Origin: an uncultured Selenomonadales bacterium | GTDB lineage: Bacteria > Bacillota > Negativicutes > Selenomonadales > Selenomonadaceae | NCBI GenBank assembly: GCA_900315155.1 | Contig: OMYB01000006.1 | Span: 62,001 to 126,000, forward strand | DNA length: 64,000 nt | Direction: 5' to 3' | In this document: positions 16,670-26,272 of the stretch, in pieces | Layout: each line of letters starts with the position of its first letter | How positions within the stretch are numbered: position 1 is the first letter of the stretch | Program-made: the position numbers and the translations under genes | Notes under the pieces: model-generated | What the model saw: only the letters and a program-made list of their open reading frames with translations | The model's database searches: none | What the model was told of the DNA's origin: nothing

Positions 16670-16747
16670 ATGGGAGACCTGTTTCTTTGGCTGCTCATCG
16701 CACTTATGGTTGCCTACGCATTCTGGGATGAACTTTTTGCCGAATGA
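16670..16747 (+). CDS. Putative 25-residue membrane peptide
   Basis: A short ORF, ATG to TGA, coding 25 residues: MGDLFLWLLIALMVAYAF then WDELFAE. A textbook Shine-Dalgarno site, GGGAGG, lies 7 bases before the ATG. The middle (about residues 4-18) is hydrophobic enough for one membrane pass and the tail is acidic. It lies between the terminator of the hydrolase gene and a sigma-H-like promoter before folB, so it either rides on read-through or has its own weak promoter. I know no homologue; coding status rests on the ribosome site and the membrane-like composition. Confidence 0.5.
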   Translation: MGDLFLWLLIALMVAYAFWDELFAE

Positions 16748-16788
16748 GCAGAAAAAATACAAGAATCTTTTCCGTTCTTCAAAATCAG

Positions 16789-16817
16789 GCAGGAATTCCT
16801 GCATAAAGGGAGAATAT
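16789..16817 (+). promoter_or_regulatory. Sigma-H-like promoter upstream of folB
   Basis: GCAGGAATT (16789-16797), an 11-base spacer and GGAGAATAT (16809-16817) match the Bacillus sigma-H pattern RnAGGAWWW-N11/12-RnnGAATWW at every fixed position. GCAGGAATTCCTGC is also a 14-bp palindrome. It lies 71 bases before the folB start. Confidence 0.6.
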
Positions 16818-16887
16818 ACTCCAGTAGGAAAGATGAAACAGTAAGAACCCGCCGTTGAGACGGGGATGGGAAAGAGGAGTGGTCGTA

Positions 16888-17250
16888 ATGGCAAAAGTAC
16901 GGATCTGCAATATGATGTTCTATGGTTTCCATGGCATCTATGAATATGAACGTGAGCAGGGCCAGAAATTCTTCATCGACGTCGAGGTCGAGACGAAGGA
17001 CGATACGGTGGCGGACAGCGATGACCTGAAAGATGGTGTCGATACGGCAGCAATCTATGATATGGTCAAAGATGCTGTCGAGAACAAGCGCTATCATATG
17101 CTGGCAGCCCTTTCGGCTCATGTCGGCGATAAGCTGCTTGCCAAATATCCGCATTTCAAGAGTGTGACGACGCGTATCCGCAAGCCGTCCGTGCCGATCT
17201 CCGGCCCGATCGACTTTGTCGAGGTCGAGACGACGCGCTGCCAGAAATAA
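16888..17250 (+). CDS. folB: Dihydroneopterin aldolase
   Basis: 120 residues, the standard FolB size. MFYGFHGIYEYEREQGQKFFIDVEVE is the characteristic N-terminal segment (residues about 11-36) with the FHG motif by the pterin site; ALSAHVGDKLLAKYP and RIRKPSVPI follow, with Lys of KPSVPI in the active site. It turns dihydroneopterin into hydroxymethyl-dihydropterin in folate synthesis. ATG 16888 is preferred over the upstream in-frame ATG 16855 because AGAGGAG is placed for 16888 and family proteins start MAKVRI-like. No other folate gene is adjacent. It is preceded by a sigma-H-like promoter and followed by a terminator. Confidence 0.92.
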   Translation: MAKVRICNMMFYGFHGIYEYEREQGQKFFIDVEVETKDDTVADSDDLKDGVDTAAIYDMVKDAVENKRYHMLAALSAHVGDKLLAKYPHFKSVTTRIRKPSVPISGPIDFVEVETTRCQK

Positions 17251-17262
17251 TGAGGATGAGGG

Positions 17263-17301
17263 AAGGTCATCGGCCAGGAGCATGGCCGGTGGCCTTCTTT
17301 T
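17263..17301 (+). terminator. Terminator after folB
   Basis: AAGGTCATCGGCCA (17263-17276) pairs, with two G-T/mismatch positions, with TGGCCGGTGGCCTT (17283-17296), followed by CTTTTT. Confidence 0.88.
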
Positions 17302-17325
17302 TCCATGCCGATTTTTATGCAGAGG

Positions 17326-17354
17326 TTGCATTTTCAGAACATTTTCGGTAATAT
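17326..17354 (+). promoter_or_regulatory. Sigma-A promoter for dprA
   Basis: TTGCAT (17326-17331), a 17-base spacer and TAATAT (17349-17354), 34 bases before the dprA start. Confidence 0.6.
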
Positions 17355-17388
17355 GGTTACTTGAGTGTAAGGATGGCGAATGTTATAA

Positions 17389-18498
17389 ATGGAAGGATAT
17401 CGTTGCGGCCAGGAGGAAGACAGGTTTTATCTGGCTGCGCTCGCCCGCGTACCGGGGCTCGGCAGCGTTCATTTGCGGCGCATCGGCGCACGCTGCCCGG
17501 ATCCAAAACGGATCTGGCAGATGCCTGTGGCGGAACTCGTTCCGCTCGGTTTGCCACCTCGCGTGGCAGAAGCTTTGCAGGCCTATCGGACGCAGGAGCC
17601 TGATGCACCAGAGCGCCTGGCAGAGGATTGCCAGCGCGTTGGTGCAAGGGTCATCTCCCTGGATATGGAGGAGTACCCGGAGGTCCTGCGGGAAATCTTC
17701 GCACCGCCCATCGTGCTTTACTGCCGCGGTACGCTCATCCCGGATGCGCGGCGCGTAGCTATGGTGGGTTCCCGGCGGCTGAGCCCGTATGGCGAAGGCG
17801 TAGCCGGCGAGTTCGCCGAACGCATCGCGGCTGCGGGCATCACCGTCGTGAGTGGCGGTGCGCGCGGTATCGATACGAGCTCGCATACGGGTGCACTCAA
17901 GAGCGGCCGGACCGTCGCCGTGCTCGGCTGCGGCATCGATATCGCCTATCCGCGGGAAAACCGCCGCTTGTTTCGGCAGATCCTGGAGCAGGGCGCGGTG
18001 ATTTCCGAGTATGGGCCGGGCACACAGCCGCTGCCGGCATTTTTCCCGGCGCGGAACCGCATCATCAGCGGACTGGCGGAGGGAACCATCGTCGTCGAGG
18101 CGGCGAAGCGCAGCGGCTCGCTCATCACAGCGGAGATGGCGCTGTCCGAGGGCCGCAATGTCTATGCGGTGCCGGGGAGCATCTGGTCCGATACGAGTGC
18201 CGGCTGCCACCATCTGATCCAGCAGGGCGCCAAGCTCGTGACCGGGCCGCAGGATGTGCTCGAGGATTTCGGCATCGTGGAGATGCCGCCCCGGCGCAAA
18301 CGCCCGCAGATGTCCAGGGATGAACACAAGGTCTGGCAGGTCCTTTCGTTCGAGCATCCACTCTCGGCGGAGGAGATCCTCATGAGTCTGCCGGATGGAG
18401 AAATGGCAAATCTGTCCTATGTCCTCCTTCAGATGGAGTTCAAGGGACTGGTCATAGAAAATGAACGGCACGCCTTCCGGCGTGCGGAAAGGGAGTGA
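17389..18498 (+). CDS. dprA: DNA-processing protein DprA
   Basis: 369 residues. An N-terminal SAM/HhH-like part (LAALARVPGLGSVHLRRI) leads to the Rossmann-like DprA core with MVGSRRLSPYGEGVAGEFAERIAA and VSGGARGIDTSSHTGAL (about residues 123-172), then the GTIVVEAAKRSGSLITAEMA and PGSIWSDTSAGCHHLI motifs, and a C-terminal winged-helix-like part. DprA loads RecA onto incoming single-stranded DNA during natural transformation. It is present in many non-competent bacteria too. The start has only a modest Shine-Dalgarno site. topA begins 4 bases after its stop, the order seen in B. subtilis. Confidence 0.93.
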   Translation: MEGYRCGQEEDRFYLAALARVPGLGSVHLRRIGARCPDPKRIWQMPVAELVPLGLPPRVAEALQAYRTQEPDAPERLAEDCQRVGARVISLDMEEYPEVLREIFAPPIVLYCRGTLIPDARRVAMVGSRRLSPYGEGVAGEFAERIAAAGITVVSGGARGIDTSSHTGALKSGRTVAVLGCGIDIAYPRENRRLFRQILEQGAVISEYGPGTQPLPAFFPARNRIISGLAEGTIVVEAAKRSGSLITAEMALSEGRNVYAVPGSIWSDTSAGCHHLIQQGAKLVTGPQDVLEDFGIVEMPPRRKRPQMSRDEHKVWQVLSFEHPLSAEEILMSLPDGEMANLSYVLLQMEFKGLVIENERHAFRRAERE

Positions 18499-18502
18499 AG
18501 GT

Positions 18503-20782
18503 TTGGCTGCTGCGAAAACGACTGGGAAATCAGCGACGAAGACAACGGCAAAATCGGCAAAGGCGAAAACGACCAGAAGACGGAAGGCGCCGAAGCGCAC
18601 CCTCGTGGTGGTGGAGTCGCCGGCAAAGGCAAAGACCATCGAGAAATATCTCGGCCGGAAATATATGGTACGGGCTTCGATGGGACATCTGCGCGATCTG
18701 CCGAAGAGTCAGTTCGGCATCGACGTTGAGAACGACTTTGCCCCGAAATATATCAATATCCGCGGTAAGGGCGACCTCATCAAGGCGCTGAAGAAAGATG
18801 CGAAACAGGCGGACAAGATTTATCTCGCAAGCGATCCCGATCGCGAAGGAGAGGCTATCGCATGGCATCTTGCTTACATCCTCGGCATCGATCCGGCGGA
18901 TGACTGCCGTATCGTTTTCAACGAGATCACGAAGCCGGCTATCCAGGAGGCCGTGAAGCATCCGCGCTCGATCAACCTCGACCAGGTGGATGCCCAGCAG
19001 GCGCGCCGCATGCTCGACCGCATCGTAGGCTATAAGCTTTCCCCGCTGCTTTGGCGCAAGGTACGCAAGGGCCTTTCGGCCGGACGCGTGCAGTCTGTGA
19101 CGGTGAAGCTGATCTGCGACCGCGAGAAGGAAATCCAGGCGTTCGAATCGGTCGAATACTGGACGGTCGGGCTGAAGCTGCGCAAAGACCATTCGGCGAT
19201 GTTCCCTGCGGAACTCGTGCAGATCGACGGGGAGAAGACGGATCTGCATACGAAGCAGGATACAGAGGCTGTCCTTGCGGATTTCGGCAGGCAGCAGCTG
19301 GTCGTTTCCGGCGTCAAGAAGACGGAACGCCGCCGCAAGCCATCGGCTCCGTTTACGACGAGTTCCCTGCAGCAGGACGCTGCGCGCAAGCTCGGCTTTA
19401 CATCCCGCCGGACCATGATGTACGCCCAGCAGCTCTATGAGGGCATCGAGCTCGGACATGGCGGCGCAGCCGGTCTCATTACCTATATGCGTACCGACTC
19501 GACGCGTATCTCCGGCCTGGCGCAGGATGAGGCACGTGCCTTTATCGGCGAGAACTACGGGGATAGCTACGTTCCGGAAAAGCCGAATATCTATGCGGCT
19601 GGCAAAAAAGCGCAGGACGCGCATGAGGCGATCCGTCCGACAAGCGTCGAGCGTACGCCGGCCAGCGTCGAAAAGTATCTGACGAAAGAGCAGTTCAAGC
19701 TCTATTACCTCATCTGGCAGCGTTTTGTTGCGAGCCAGATGACGCCGGCGGTCTATGATACCGTGAGCGTCGATATAGCTGCCGGCCCGCGCTATACCGT
19801 ACGCGCGAAAGGCTCGACGCTGAAGTTCCCGGGCTTTACCGCCGTTTATGCGGGTGCTGATGCGACGAAAAAAGAAAAGGATGTCGTGCTGCCGGAGATG
19901 GCAGCCGGCGATGTGCTGACCGTGGCGAAAACACTGCCGGAACAGCACTTCACCGAGCCACCTCCGCGCTATAACGATGCTTCGCTCGTCAAGACGCTGG
20001 AGGAAAGGGAAATCGGCCGTCCGAGCACCTATGCGCCGATTATCGAGACCATCCAGGCACGCGGCTATGTGCAGCGCATCGACAAACATTTCCAGCCGAC
20101 GGAGCTCGGCTTTGTCGTCGTCGATATGCTGCAGCAGTATTTCAAGGATATTGTCGACGTGAAGTTCACGGCGAACCTCGAGAACGAGCTCGATGAGATT
20201 GCCGATGGCAAAGTCAAAAAGAACAATCTGCTCAGCGAGTTCTACACGCCATTCGAGGAGGAAGTCGAGAAAGCAGACGAGGCCATCGGCCACGTCGAAC
20301 TGCCCGTTGAGGTCTCGGACGTCCAATGCGAGCTCTGCGGCCGCATGATGGTCGTGAAGCAGGGACGCTACGGTAAGTTCCTTGCGTGCCCAGGCTTCCC
20401 GGAGTGCCGCAACACGAAACCGCTGCTCAAGGATACGGGCGTCAAATGCCCGAAGTGCGGCGGCAGCATCGTCGAACGCCGCACGCGCCGCGGGCGCACG
20501 TTCTATGGGTGCAAGAATTATCCGGACTGCGACTACACGACGTGGGATACGCCGCTCAAGGATACGTGCCCGAAGTGCGGCTCGTTTATGCTGAAACATC
20601 ACTTCAAGAACGGGCGGACGCTCCTTTATTGCAGCAACGATGCCTGTGAGACGCGCATCGACAACCCGATCAATGAAGAACTCGAGAAGATCCGCAAGCG
20701 CATGGAGGCCAGAAAGGCTGCGGCGGAGAAGAAGGCCGCTGAGGCTGCTGCGGAAAAGACAGAGAAGAAAGCAAAGAAATAA
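18503..20782 (+). CDS. topA: DNA topoisomerase I
   Basis: 759 residues. After a Lys/Thr/Ala-rich N-terminal tail of about 30 residues comes the Toprim domain ([19 protein letters not shown] and [12 protein letters not shown]), then the type IA core with the nucleophilic Tyr in [13 protein letters not shown]. The C-terminus has three Cys4 zinc ribbons ([33 protein letters not shown]) and ends in an Ala/Lys-rich helix. It relaxes negative supercoils through a single-strand break. TTG 18503 is chosen because AAAGGGAG sits 8 bases upstream; longer upstream readings overlap dprA. Confidence 0.96.
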   Translation: MAAAKTTGKSATKTTAKSAKAKTTRRRKAPKRTLVVVESPAKAKTIEKYLGRKYMVRASMGHLRDLPKSQFGIDVENDFAPKYINIRGKGDLIKALKKDAKQADKIYLASDPDREGEAIAWHLAYILGIDPADDCRIVFNEITKPAIQEAVKHPRSINLDQVDAQQARRMLDRIVGYKLSPLLWRKVRKGLSAGRVQSVTVKLICDREKEIQAFESVEYWTVGLKLRKDHSAMFPAELVQIDGEKTDLHTKQDTEAVLADFGRQQLVVSGVKKTERRRKPSAPFTTSSLQQDAARKLGFTSRRTMMYAQQLYEGIELGHGGAAGLITYMRTDSTRISGLAQDEARAFIGENYGDSYVPEKPNIYAAGKKAQDAHEAIRPTSVERTPASVEKYLTKEQFKLYYLIWQRFVASQMTPAVYDTVSVDIAAGPRYTVRAKGSTLKFPGFTAVYAGADATKKEKDVVLPEMAAGDVLTVAKTLPEQHFTEPPPRYNDASLVKTLEEREIGRPSTYAPIIETIQARGYVQRIDKHFQPTELGFVVVDMLQQYFKDIVDVKFTANLENELDEIADGKVKKNNLLSEFYTPFEEEVEKADEAIGHVELPVEVSDVQCELCGRMMVVKQGRYGKFLACPGFPECRNTKPLLKDTGVKCPKCGGSIVERRTRRGRTFYGCKNYPDCDYTTWDTPLKDTCPKCGSFMLKHHFKNGRTLLYCSNDACETRIDNPINEELEKIRKRMEARKAAAEKKAAEAAAEKTEKKAKK

Positions 20783-20787
20783 AATCG

Positions 20788-22119
20788 ATGATGAAAAAAA
20801 TTAAGATTATCGGAGCCGGGCTCGCCGGCTCCGAGGCGGCATGGCAGGCGGCGCGCCGCGGCGCAGAGGTCACGCTCTATGAGATGCGTCCGGTAACATT
20901 GACGCCAGCGCATAAGACGGGCGGCTTTGCCGAGCTCGTCTGCAGCAACTCCCTGCGCGGTGCGGGGCTCGAGAATGCGGTCGGCGTGCTCAAAGAAGAG
21001 ATGCGCCGCATGGGCTCCATCATCATGGAAGCCGCCGATGCTACGCGTGTCCCGGCGGGCGGTGCACTGGCTGTGGACCGCCATGGATTCAGTGATTACG
21101 TCACGGAGCATGTGACGAACCATCCGCGCATCACGGTCGTGCATGAGGAAGTTGCGCGCATCCCGCTTTCGGACGATGCCGTCACGATCGTTGCGAGCGG
21201 CCCGCTTACGGCAGGCGCCCTCGCCGAGGATATCGCCTCGCGCACGGGGAACGACAGCCTCTATTTCTACGATGCGGCGGCACCGATCGTGAGCCTGGAG
21301 TCCATAGACATGAGCAAGGCATACCGTGCCTCGCGCTATGGCAAGGGAACGGCAGACTATATCAACTGCCCGATGACGGAGGAGGAGTACCGCGCATTTT
21401 GGCACGAGCTGGTGCATGCGGAGAAAGCGCCGACGCGCGACTTCGAGAAAGAAAAATTCTTTGAAGGCTGCATGCCCGTCGAGGTCATGGCATCGCGCGG
21501 TGAGGATACGCTTCTCTATGGTCCGCTGAAGCCGGTCGGCCTCGACGACCCGAGAACGGGCAGGCGTCCTTTCGCCGTCGTCCAGCTGCGCCAGGATAAT
21601 GCTGGTGCTACGCTTTTTAACATCGTGGGATTCCAGACACATCTCAAATGGCCGGAGCAGCGCCGCGTATTCGGCATGATTCCGGGCCTGGAGCATGCGG
21701 AATTCCTGCGCTACGGCGTCATGCACCGCAACACGTTCCTGAACGCGCCGAAACATCTGCGTCCAACGATGCAGCTGCGCGGCGAGGATAACCTGCTTTT
21801 CGCCGGGCAGATGACGGGCGTCGAGGGCTATATCGAGTCCGCGTCCTCTGGTCTTGTTGCCGGCGTCAATGCGGCGCGCCTCGCACGGGGCGGACAGCCC
21901 GTCGTGTTCCCGGAGGCGAGCTGCCACGGTGCGCTCTGCCATTACATCACGACGAGCGAGGCAAAGCATTTCCAGCCGATGAACGTGAACTTTGGCTTGC
22001 TGCCGAAGCTAGGTGAGCGCATCCGCGACAAGAAAGAAAAGAAACTCCGCCTCGCGCATCGTGCGCTGGAGGCGCTCGAGGCATTCCGCCCATCGGTGGA
22101 ACAGGACCTCGTGGAGTAA
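20788..22119 (+). CDS. trmFO: Folate-dependent tRNA (uracil-54 C5) methyltransferase TrmFO
   Basis: 443 residues. [21 protein letters not shown] is the FAD-binding Rossmann motif; [22 protein letters not shown] and the catalytic-Cys region follow, and the C-terminal [23 protein letters not shown] is typical. It makes ribothymidine at position 54 of tRNA using methylenetetrahydrofolate and FADH2. It begins 5 bases after topA, as in B. subtilis, where xerC/codV comes next; here hslV follows directly. Confidence 0.95.
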   Translation: MMKKIKIIGAGLAGSEAAWQAARRGAEVTLYEMRPVTLTPAHKTGGFAELVCSNSLRGAGLENAVGVLKEEMRRMGSIIMEAADATRVPAGGALAVDRHGFSDYVTEHVTNHPRITVVHEEVARIPLSDDAVTIVASGPLTAGALAEDIASRTGNDSLYFYDAAAPIVSLESIDMSKAYRASRYGKGTADYINCPMTEEEYRAFWHELVHAEKAPTRDFEKEKFFEGCMPVEVMASRGEDTLLYGPLKPVGLDDPRTGRRPFAVVQLRQDNAGATLFNIVGFQTHLKWPEQRRVFGMIPGLEHAEFLRYGVMHRNTFLNAPKHLRPTMQLRGEDNLLFAGQMTGVEGYIESASSGLVAGVNAARLARGGQPVVFPEASCHGALCHYITTSEAKHFQPMNVNFGLLPKLGERIRDKKEKKLRLAHRALEALEAFRPSVEQDLVE

Positions 22120-22139
22120 GGATTGGGAGGTAGGTTTTC

Positions 22140-22682
22140 ATGCCTTATGAATTTCATGCAACGACCATCTGTGCCGTGCGCAAGAATGGCAAGACGGCGA
22201 TTGCCGGTGATGGCCAGGTGACGATGGGGCAGTCCGCCGTCATGAAGGCGCATGCCCGCAAGGTACGCCGCATCTATCATGGCAAGGTATTGACCGGATT
22301 TGCCGGCTCGGTGGCGGATGCCTTTACGCTGTACGAGAAGTTCGAGGCGAAGCTCGGCGAATGCCACGGCAATCTCGAACGCGCCGCCGTCGAACTCGCG
22401 AAGGAATGGCGCTCGGATAAGGTGCTGCATAAACTCGAGGCTCTGCTGCTCGTCGCGGACAAAGAGCACATCCTCATGGTGTCCGGCAATGGCGAGGTCA
22501 TCGAGCCGGATGGTGATGTTGCTGCCATCGGTTCGGGCGGCTTCTATGCCCTGGCGGCAGGCCGTGCACTCTCCAGCCATACGGATATGAGCGCGGCTGA
22601 GATTGCGAAAGAAGCCCTGAATATCGCCTCGGATATCTGCGTATTCACCAATAAGAATATCATCGTGGAGGAATTGGATTAA
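22140..22682 (+). CDS. hslV: ATP-dependent protease peptidase subunit HslV
   Basis: 180 residues. [21 protein letters not shown] is the start of the proteasome-beta-type fold, and [26 protein letters not shown] and [14 protein letters not shown] are family motifs. The nucleophile should be Thr8, so MPYEFHA would need to be removed as a propeptide, as reported for other Firmicute HslV proteins. Residue 2 is Pro, so the N-terminal Ser of B. subtilis ClpQ is missing. GGGAGGTAGG precedes the ATG. It forms a two-ring barrel capped by HslU, whose start overlaps its stop by one base. Confidence 0.96.
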   Translation: MPYEFHATTICAVRKNGKTAIAGDGQVTMGQSAVMKAHARKVRRIYHGKVLTGFAGSVADAFTLYEKFEAKLGECHGNLERAAVELAKEWRSDKVLHKLEALLLVADKEHILMVSGNGEVIEPDGDVAAIGSGGFYALAAGRALSSHTDMSAAEIAKEALNIASDICVFTNKNIIVEELD

Positions 22683-24097
22683 TGGAAGAAACGAAAGATT
22701 TATTCGGCGTCAACGAGCAGACTCCGCGCCAGATCGTCGCCGAACTCGATCGATATATCGTCGGGCAGAACGAGGCAAAGCGTTCTGTGGCCATCGCTCT
22801 GCGCAACCGTTGGCGCAGCCGTCAGCTGCAGGGGCCGATGCGCGATGAGGTCGTCCCGAAGAATATTCTCATGATCGGCTCGACGGGCGTCGGCAAGACC
22901 GAGATTGCCCGCCGCCTCGCAAAGCTCGTCAAAGCTCCCTTCGTCAAGGTAGAAGCGACGAAGTTCACGGAAGTCGGCTATGTGGGCCGCGACGTCGAGA
23001 CGATCGTGCGCGATCTCGCGGAGGTCGCCGTCCGCATGGTCCGCCAGCAGCGCATGGAGGCCGTTCGCGAGAAGGCCGAGCAGCTCGCGGAGGAACGCAT
23101 TCTCGATGTGTTTGTCCCGCAGCCGAAGAAAACGCAGAACCCGCTCGGACGCCTTTTCGGCGGTACGGATGACAGCGAAGAAAAAGACGAGAACCAGGAC
23201 GGAGAGCCGAAGAAATATCAGGCTGGCCGCGAATGGGTCAAGAAGCGCCTCGACAAAGGAGAGCTCGAAAAAGAACTCATCGAGGTCGAGGTTGAGGAAT
23301 CCGCCCGTCCGATGATCGGCATGCTGAGCGGCAGTGTAGAAAACATGAGTGATGACCTGCAGGACATGATCGGCAGCATGGTACCGAAACGCCGCAAAAA
23401 GCGGAAAGTCACGGTAGCCGAGGCACGCAAGATCTTCATCCAGCAGGAGTCGGAAAAACTCATCGATATGGACGCGGTAGCTGAGGAGGCACGTAATGTC
23501 GCTGAGCGCAGCGGTATCGTGTTCCTCGATGAGATCGATAAGGTCGCTGTGCACGATGGCGCGTCAGGCGGTGCGGATGTCTCCCGCGAGGGCGTGCAGC
23601 GTGACATCCTGCCCATCGTCGAGGGCACGACGGTCATGACGAAGTACGGCCCGGTCAAGACGGACTATGTGCTCTTCATTGCGGCTGGTGCGTTCCACCT
23701 GGCGAAGCCATCCGATCTCATCCCGGAGCTGCAGGGACGTTTCCCCATCCGCGTGGAACTGCAGTCCCTGCGCAAAGAGGACTTTGAGAAGATTCTCACG
23801 GAGCCACAGAATGCACTCATCAAGCAATATCAGGCATTGCTCGCGACGGAGGGCGTGGAAATCGAGTTCCGCCCGGAGGCCATCAGCCGCATTGCGCAGC
23901 TCGCCTGCGATGTCAACGACCAGTCGGAGGATATCGGCGCCCGCCGTCTCCATACGCTGCTCGAGAAACTCATTGAGGATATCAGCTTCCAGGCACCGGA
24001 ACTCGAGGACAAGCATGTCGTCATCGATGAGGAGTATGTGGACGAGAAGCTTTCGGACATCGTTGTCAACCGTGACCTCAGCCAGTTCATCCTTTAA
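22682..24097 (+). CDS. hslU: ATP-dependent protease ATPase subunit HslU
   Basis: 471 residues. It has [22 protein letters not shown], Walker [13 protein letters not shown] (Ser replaces the usual Pro), the [16 protein letters not shown] pore region, a charged I-domain (about 110-240), Walker [10 protein letters not shown], and a C-terminal sensor and HslV-docking tail ending in DLSQFIL. It is the AAA+ unfoldase that feeds substrates into HslV. The A of its ATG is the last base of the hslV stop, so translation is coupled. codY follows after a promoter region. Confidence 0.96.
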   Translation: MEETKDLFGVNEQTPRQIVAELDRYIVGQNEAKRSVAIALRNRWRSRQLQGPMRDEVVPKNILMIGSTGVGKTEIARRLAKLVKAPFVKVEATKFTEVGYVGRDVETIVRDLAEVAVRMVRQQRMEAVREKAEQLAEERILDVFVPQPKKTQNPLGRLFGGTDDSEEKDENQDGEPKKYQAGREWVKKRLDKGELEKELIEVEVEESARPMIGMLSGSVENMSDDLQDMIGSMVPKRRKKRKVTVAEARKIFIQQESEKLIDMDAVAEEARNVAERSGIVFLDEIDKVAVHDGASGGADVSREGVQRDILPIVEGTTVMTKYGPVKTDYVLFIAAGAFHLAKPSDLIPELQGRFPIRVELQSLRKEDFEKILTEPQNALIKQYQALLATEGVEIEFRPEAISRIAQLACDVNDQSEDIGARRLHTLLEKLIEDISFQAPELEDKHVVIDEEYVDEKLSDIVVNRDLSQFIL

Positions 24098-24104
24098 TCC
24101 AAAT

Positions 24105-24135
24105 TTGACAAAATTCACAGAAATTTTATTTAAAT
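24105..24135 (+). promoter_or_regulatory. codY promoter with embedded CodY box
   Basis: TTGACA (24105-24110) is followed by TATTTA at 24127-24132 (16-base spacing). Between the boxes, AATTCACAGAAATTT (24112-24126) matches 12 of 15 positions of the CodY box AATTTTCWGAAAATT. A second site, ATTATTTTGAAAACT (24155-24169), matches 11 of 15. The placement suggests that CodY represses its own gene. Confidence 0.6.
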
Positions 24136-24242
24136 CTATTAACGTGCATCTATGATTATTTTGAAAACTGTGATAAAATAGAGCATGGAAATGTTGGATA
24201 TTCTGACATCCAACGATCAACTGCTTAAGGAGAGGATCAGAA

Positions 24243-25052
24243 TTGGCTATGAACGATAGCACAGATCAGATGTCACTGCTGGACAAGACGCGGAAGATAA
24301 ACCGCCTGCTGCAGCGTTCGGAGCTCGTCGAATACGATGGAATTTCCCGTGTGCTCAGCAATGTACTGAACGCGAATATTTATATCACGAACGAGAAAGG
24401 CAAGATTTTCGGTTACGCCTTCGTCGATGATTTCGAGTGCAACATCATGGTCGACAAAGTCATCAATCAGGGTGAGTTCCCGCGCCATTATGTGAACTGG
24501 CTCATGCGCATCGACGAGACGCGCGCCAACCTGCGCTCGAAGTCCGGCATGTGCGCTTACGATGAGAATACGAAGTGCATGTTCAATGGCAAGAACACGA
24601 CCATCGTGCCGATCTATGCCGTAGGGCGCCGTATCGGTACGCTCATCGTCGCAAAATACGATGAGGAGTTCACCGATGATGACCTGCTGCTCTGCGAGTA
24701 CGGTGCTACGGTTGTCGGCATGTGGATGCTGCGCGATCATGCGGAGAAACTCGAGATTGAGGCACGCAAGAAGGCGACGGTGCAGATTGCCATCCAGACG
24801 CTTTCCTACTCGGAGCGCAAGGCGGCAATCGCCATCCTTTCGGCACTGCCGGCGAATGAAGGACTGCTCATCGCTTCGAAGATTGCGGACGAGGTCGGCA
24901 TCACGCGTTCGGTTATCGTCAATGCCCTGCGCAAGTTCGAGTCGGCCGGTGTCATCGAGTCGAGGTCTCTCGGCATGAAGGGCACGCACATCAAGGTGCT
25001 CAATGATTGCCTTCTGGATGAAATTCAGAAGCTCAAAGAAGAAGAAGGCTGA
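24243..25052 (+). CDS. codY: GTP- and branched-chain-amino-acid-sensing repressor CodY
   Basis: 269 residues. The N-terminal GAF domain (about 1-155: LLDKTRKINRLLQRS, SNVLNANIYITNEKGKIFGYAF, MRIDETRANLRS) binds isoleucine-type ligands. The C-terminal winged helix (LLIASKIADEVGITRSVIVNALRKFESAGVI) has the recognition helix ITRSVIVNAL. CodY represses nutrient-scavenging and often motility genes when GTP and branched amino acids are plentiful. TTG 24243 is favoured by AAGGAGAGG upstream; ATG 24249 is the alternative. It sits directly before the flagellar cluster, as in B. subtilis, but a terminator separates them. Confidence 0.95.
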   Translation: MAMNDSTDQMSLLDKTRKINRLLQRSELVEYDGISRVLSNVLNANIYITNEKGKIFGYAFVDDFECNIMVDKVINQGEFPRHYVNWLMRIDETRANLRSKSGMCAYDENTKCMFNGKNTTIVPIYAVGRRIGTLIVAKYDEEFTDDDLLLCEYGATVVGMWMLRDHAEKLEIEARKKATVQIAIQTLSYSERKAAIAILSALPANEGLLIASKIADEVGITRSVIVNALRKFESAGVIESRSLGMKGTHIKVLNDCLLDEIQKLKEEEG

Positions 25053-25090
25053 TGCTTGTCTTTCCCGCTTATGGAAAGGACAAATTTCTG

Positions 25091-25119
25091 CTGCTGGCCG
25101 GTTGCGGTCAGCAGTTTTT
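25091..25119 (+). terminator. Terminator after codY
   Basis: CTGCTGGCC (25091-25099) pairs with GGTCAGCAG (25106-25114) with one G-T pair, followed by TTTTT. It separates codY from the flagellar unit. Confidence 0.9.
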
Positions 25120-25194
25120 GTATTTTTACCGAGTTTTCAGAGGGAGAACCCTTCTTTTCTTGCTGTGGGTCTTCTAAAAATGTCCAAAACGTGC

Positions 25195-25200
25195 TAAAAT
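25195..25200 (+). promoter_or_regulatory. Possible extended -10 box upstream of flgB
   Basis: TGCTAAAAT ending at 25200 resembles an extended -10, but no good -35 box lies upstream. It could give sigma-A transcription of the flagellar unit in addition to the sigma-H-like site at 25215. Confidence 0.3.
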
Positions 25201-25214
25201 TTAAGGGAGTGTTT

Positions 25215-25243
25215 AGAGGGTTTTTCTAATCCATGTAGAAAAT
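25215..25243 (+). promoter_or_regulatory. Sigma-H-like promoter of the flgB unit
   Basis: AGAGGGTTT (25215-25223), an 11-base spacer and GTAGAAAAT (25235-25243) fit the sigma-H pattern with two mismatches and the same spacing as the folB and DUF4321 sites. TTTTCTA/TAGAAAA (25222-25228, 25236-25242) also forms a 7-bp inverted repeat. It is about 70 bases before flgB. Confidence 0.45.
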
Positions 25244-25313
25244 AGCAAATATAAGTGGGGTTATCGGCTTTTTCAGCCTGCCCGGAATCATAGAAAAGAG
25301 AGGATGGATACGG

Positions 25314-25739
25314 ATGATACTGGATCAGATCATGAGTTCTCCATCGCTGAACTATCTGCCGCGTGGCATGGCGGCCGCTTCGCTTCGCCATGAGGTTATC
25401 AGCAACAATATTGCGAATGTGAATACGCCGAACTTCAAGCGCAGTGCGGTCAATTTCGAGGACCTGCTGGCAAAGGAACTCGGCATCGGGGATAATCCGA
25501 ACAAGCTGCCGATTGTCCGTACGCATGACCGCCATCTGCCGGTAGGACAGATCGGCGGGGCTATGCCGAGAATCGAGGAAGATGACTCGACGACGATGCG
25601 TGTAGATAACAACAACGTCGATATCGATATCGAGATGGCAGGACTGGCCAAGAACCAGCTCTACTACAATTCTATGGCGACGGAGCTGAACGGCTATATC
25701 CAGCGCCTGAAGAACACGATCACGAGCGGCCAGAGCTGA
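25314..25739 (+). CDS. flgB: Flagellar proximal rod protein FlgB
   Basis: 141 residues. The N-terminal rod/hook motif is RHEVISNNIANVNTPNFKRS (about 24-43) and the C-terminal amphipathic helix region follows NNVDIDIEMAGLAKNQLYYNSMATELNGYIQRLKN (about residues 96-130). FlgB subunits form the base of the flagellar rod after export by the type III system. ATG 25314 follows AGAGAGGA at 10 bases. It opens the flagellar cluster, 57 bases before flgC. Confidence 0.96.
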   Translation: MILDQIMSSPSLNYLPRGMAAASLRHEVISNNIANVNTPNFKRSAVNFEDLLAKELGIGDNPNKLPIVRTHDRHLPVGQIGGAMPRIEEDDSTTMRVDNNNVDIDIEMAGLAKNQLYYNSMATELNGYIQRLKNTITSGQS

Positions 25740-25794
25740 TGACCGCAGGATCTTTACGGGAGATACGGTATAAAACGATGCAAAGGAGAACGCT

Positions 25795-26241
25795 ATGAGC
25801 ATGTTCCTGGGAATCGATGCGGCAGCCTCCGGCCTCACGGCAGAGCGCCTGCGCATGGATGTCATTTCAAATAATATCGCCAATGCCAATACAACGCGTA
25901 CGCAGGCGGGCGGAGCCTACCATCGCCGTTACGTCATTTTCCAGCCCCGCGAAACGGAAGCTGGTACGTTCGAGGATTTCCTCCAGAAATCCGTGCACAA
26001 GCTCGATGCCGGTGCCGGTGTCCGCGCGGTCGGCATCGGAACGAATAACGAGCAGGGCCCGATGGTTTATGATCCGAACCATCCGGATGCGAATGCCGAT
26101 GGCTATGTCGAGCGCCCGAATGTCAACATCGTTTCGGAGATGGTGGACATGATCACGGCGCAGCGCGCCTACGAGGCGAATACGACGACGATCAGTGCGG
26201 CCAAGTCTATGGTGACGAAAGCGCTGGATATCGGCCGTTGA
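25795..26241 (+). CDS. flgC: Flagellar rod protein FlgC
   Basis: 148 residues. SGLTAERLRMDVISNNIANANTT is the family's N-terminal motif (about residues 10-32), GYVERPNVNIVSEMVDMITAQRAYEANTT the conserved C-terminal segment. It polymerises into the proximal rod above FlgB. Start is ATG 25795 behind AAAGGAGAACG. It lies between flgB and fliE in the usual order. Confidence 0.97.
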   Translation: MSMFLGIDAAASGLTAERLRMDVISNNIANANTTRTQAGGAYHRRYVIFQPRETEAGTFEDFLQKSVHKLDAGAGVRAVGIGTNNEQGPMVYDPNHPDANADGYVERPNVNIVSEMVDMITAQRAYEANTTTISAAKSMVTKALDIGR

Positions 26242-26272
26242 TCCGGTTCCAGCATATGAGGAAGGATAGACC

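Noticed and set aside
16788..16802. GGCAGGAATTCCTGC read as a sigma-54 -24/-12 promoter
   Set aside because: GG and GC are separated by 11 bases rather than the required 10, and the sigma-H pattern fits better.
18530..20602. 690-residue open frame on the minus strand across topA
   Set aside because: It is a shadow of topA caused by GC-rich codon use; it has no Shine-Dalgarno site or family motif. The same applies to minus-strand frames over flhA (46341-48584) and fliF (26556-28616).
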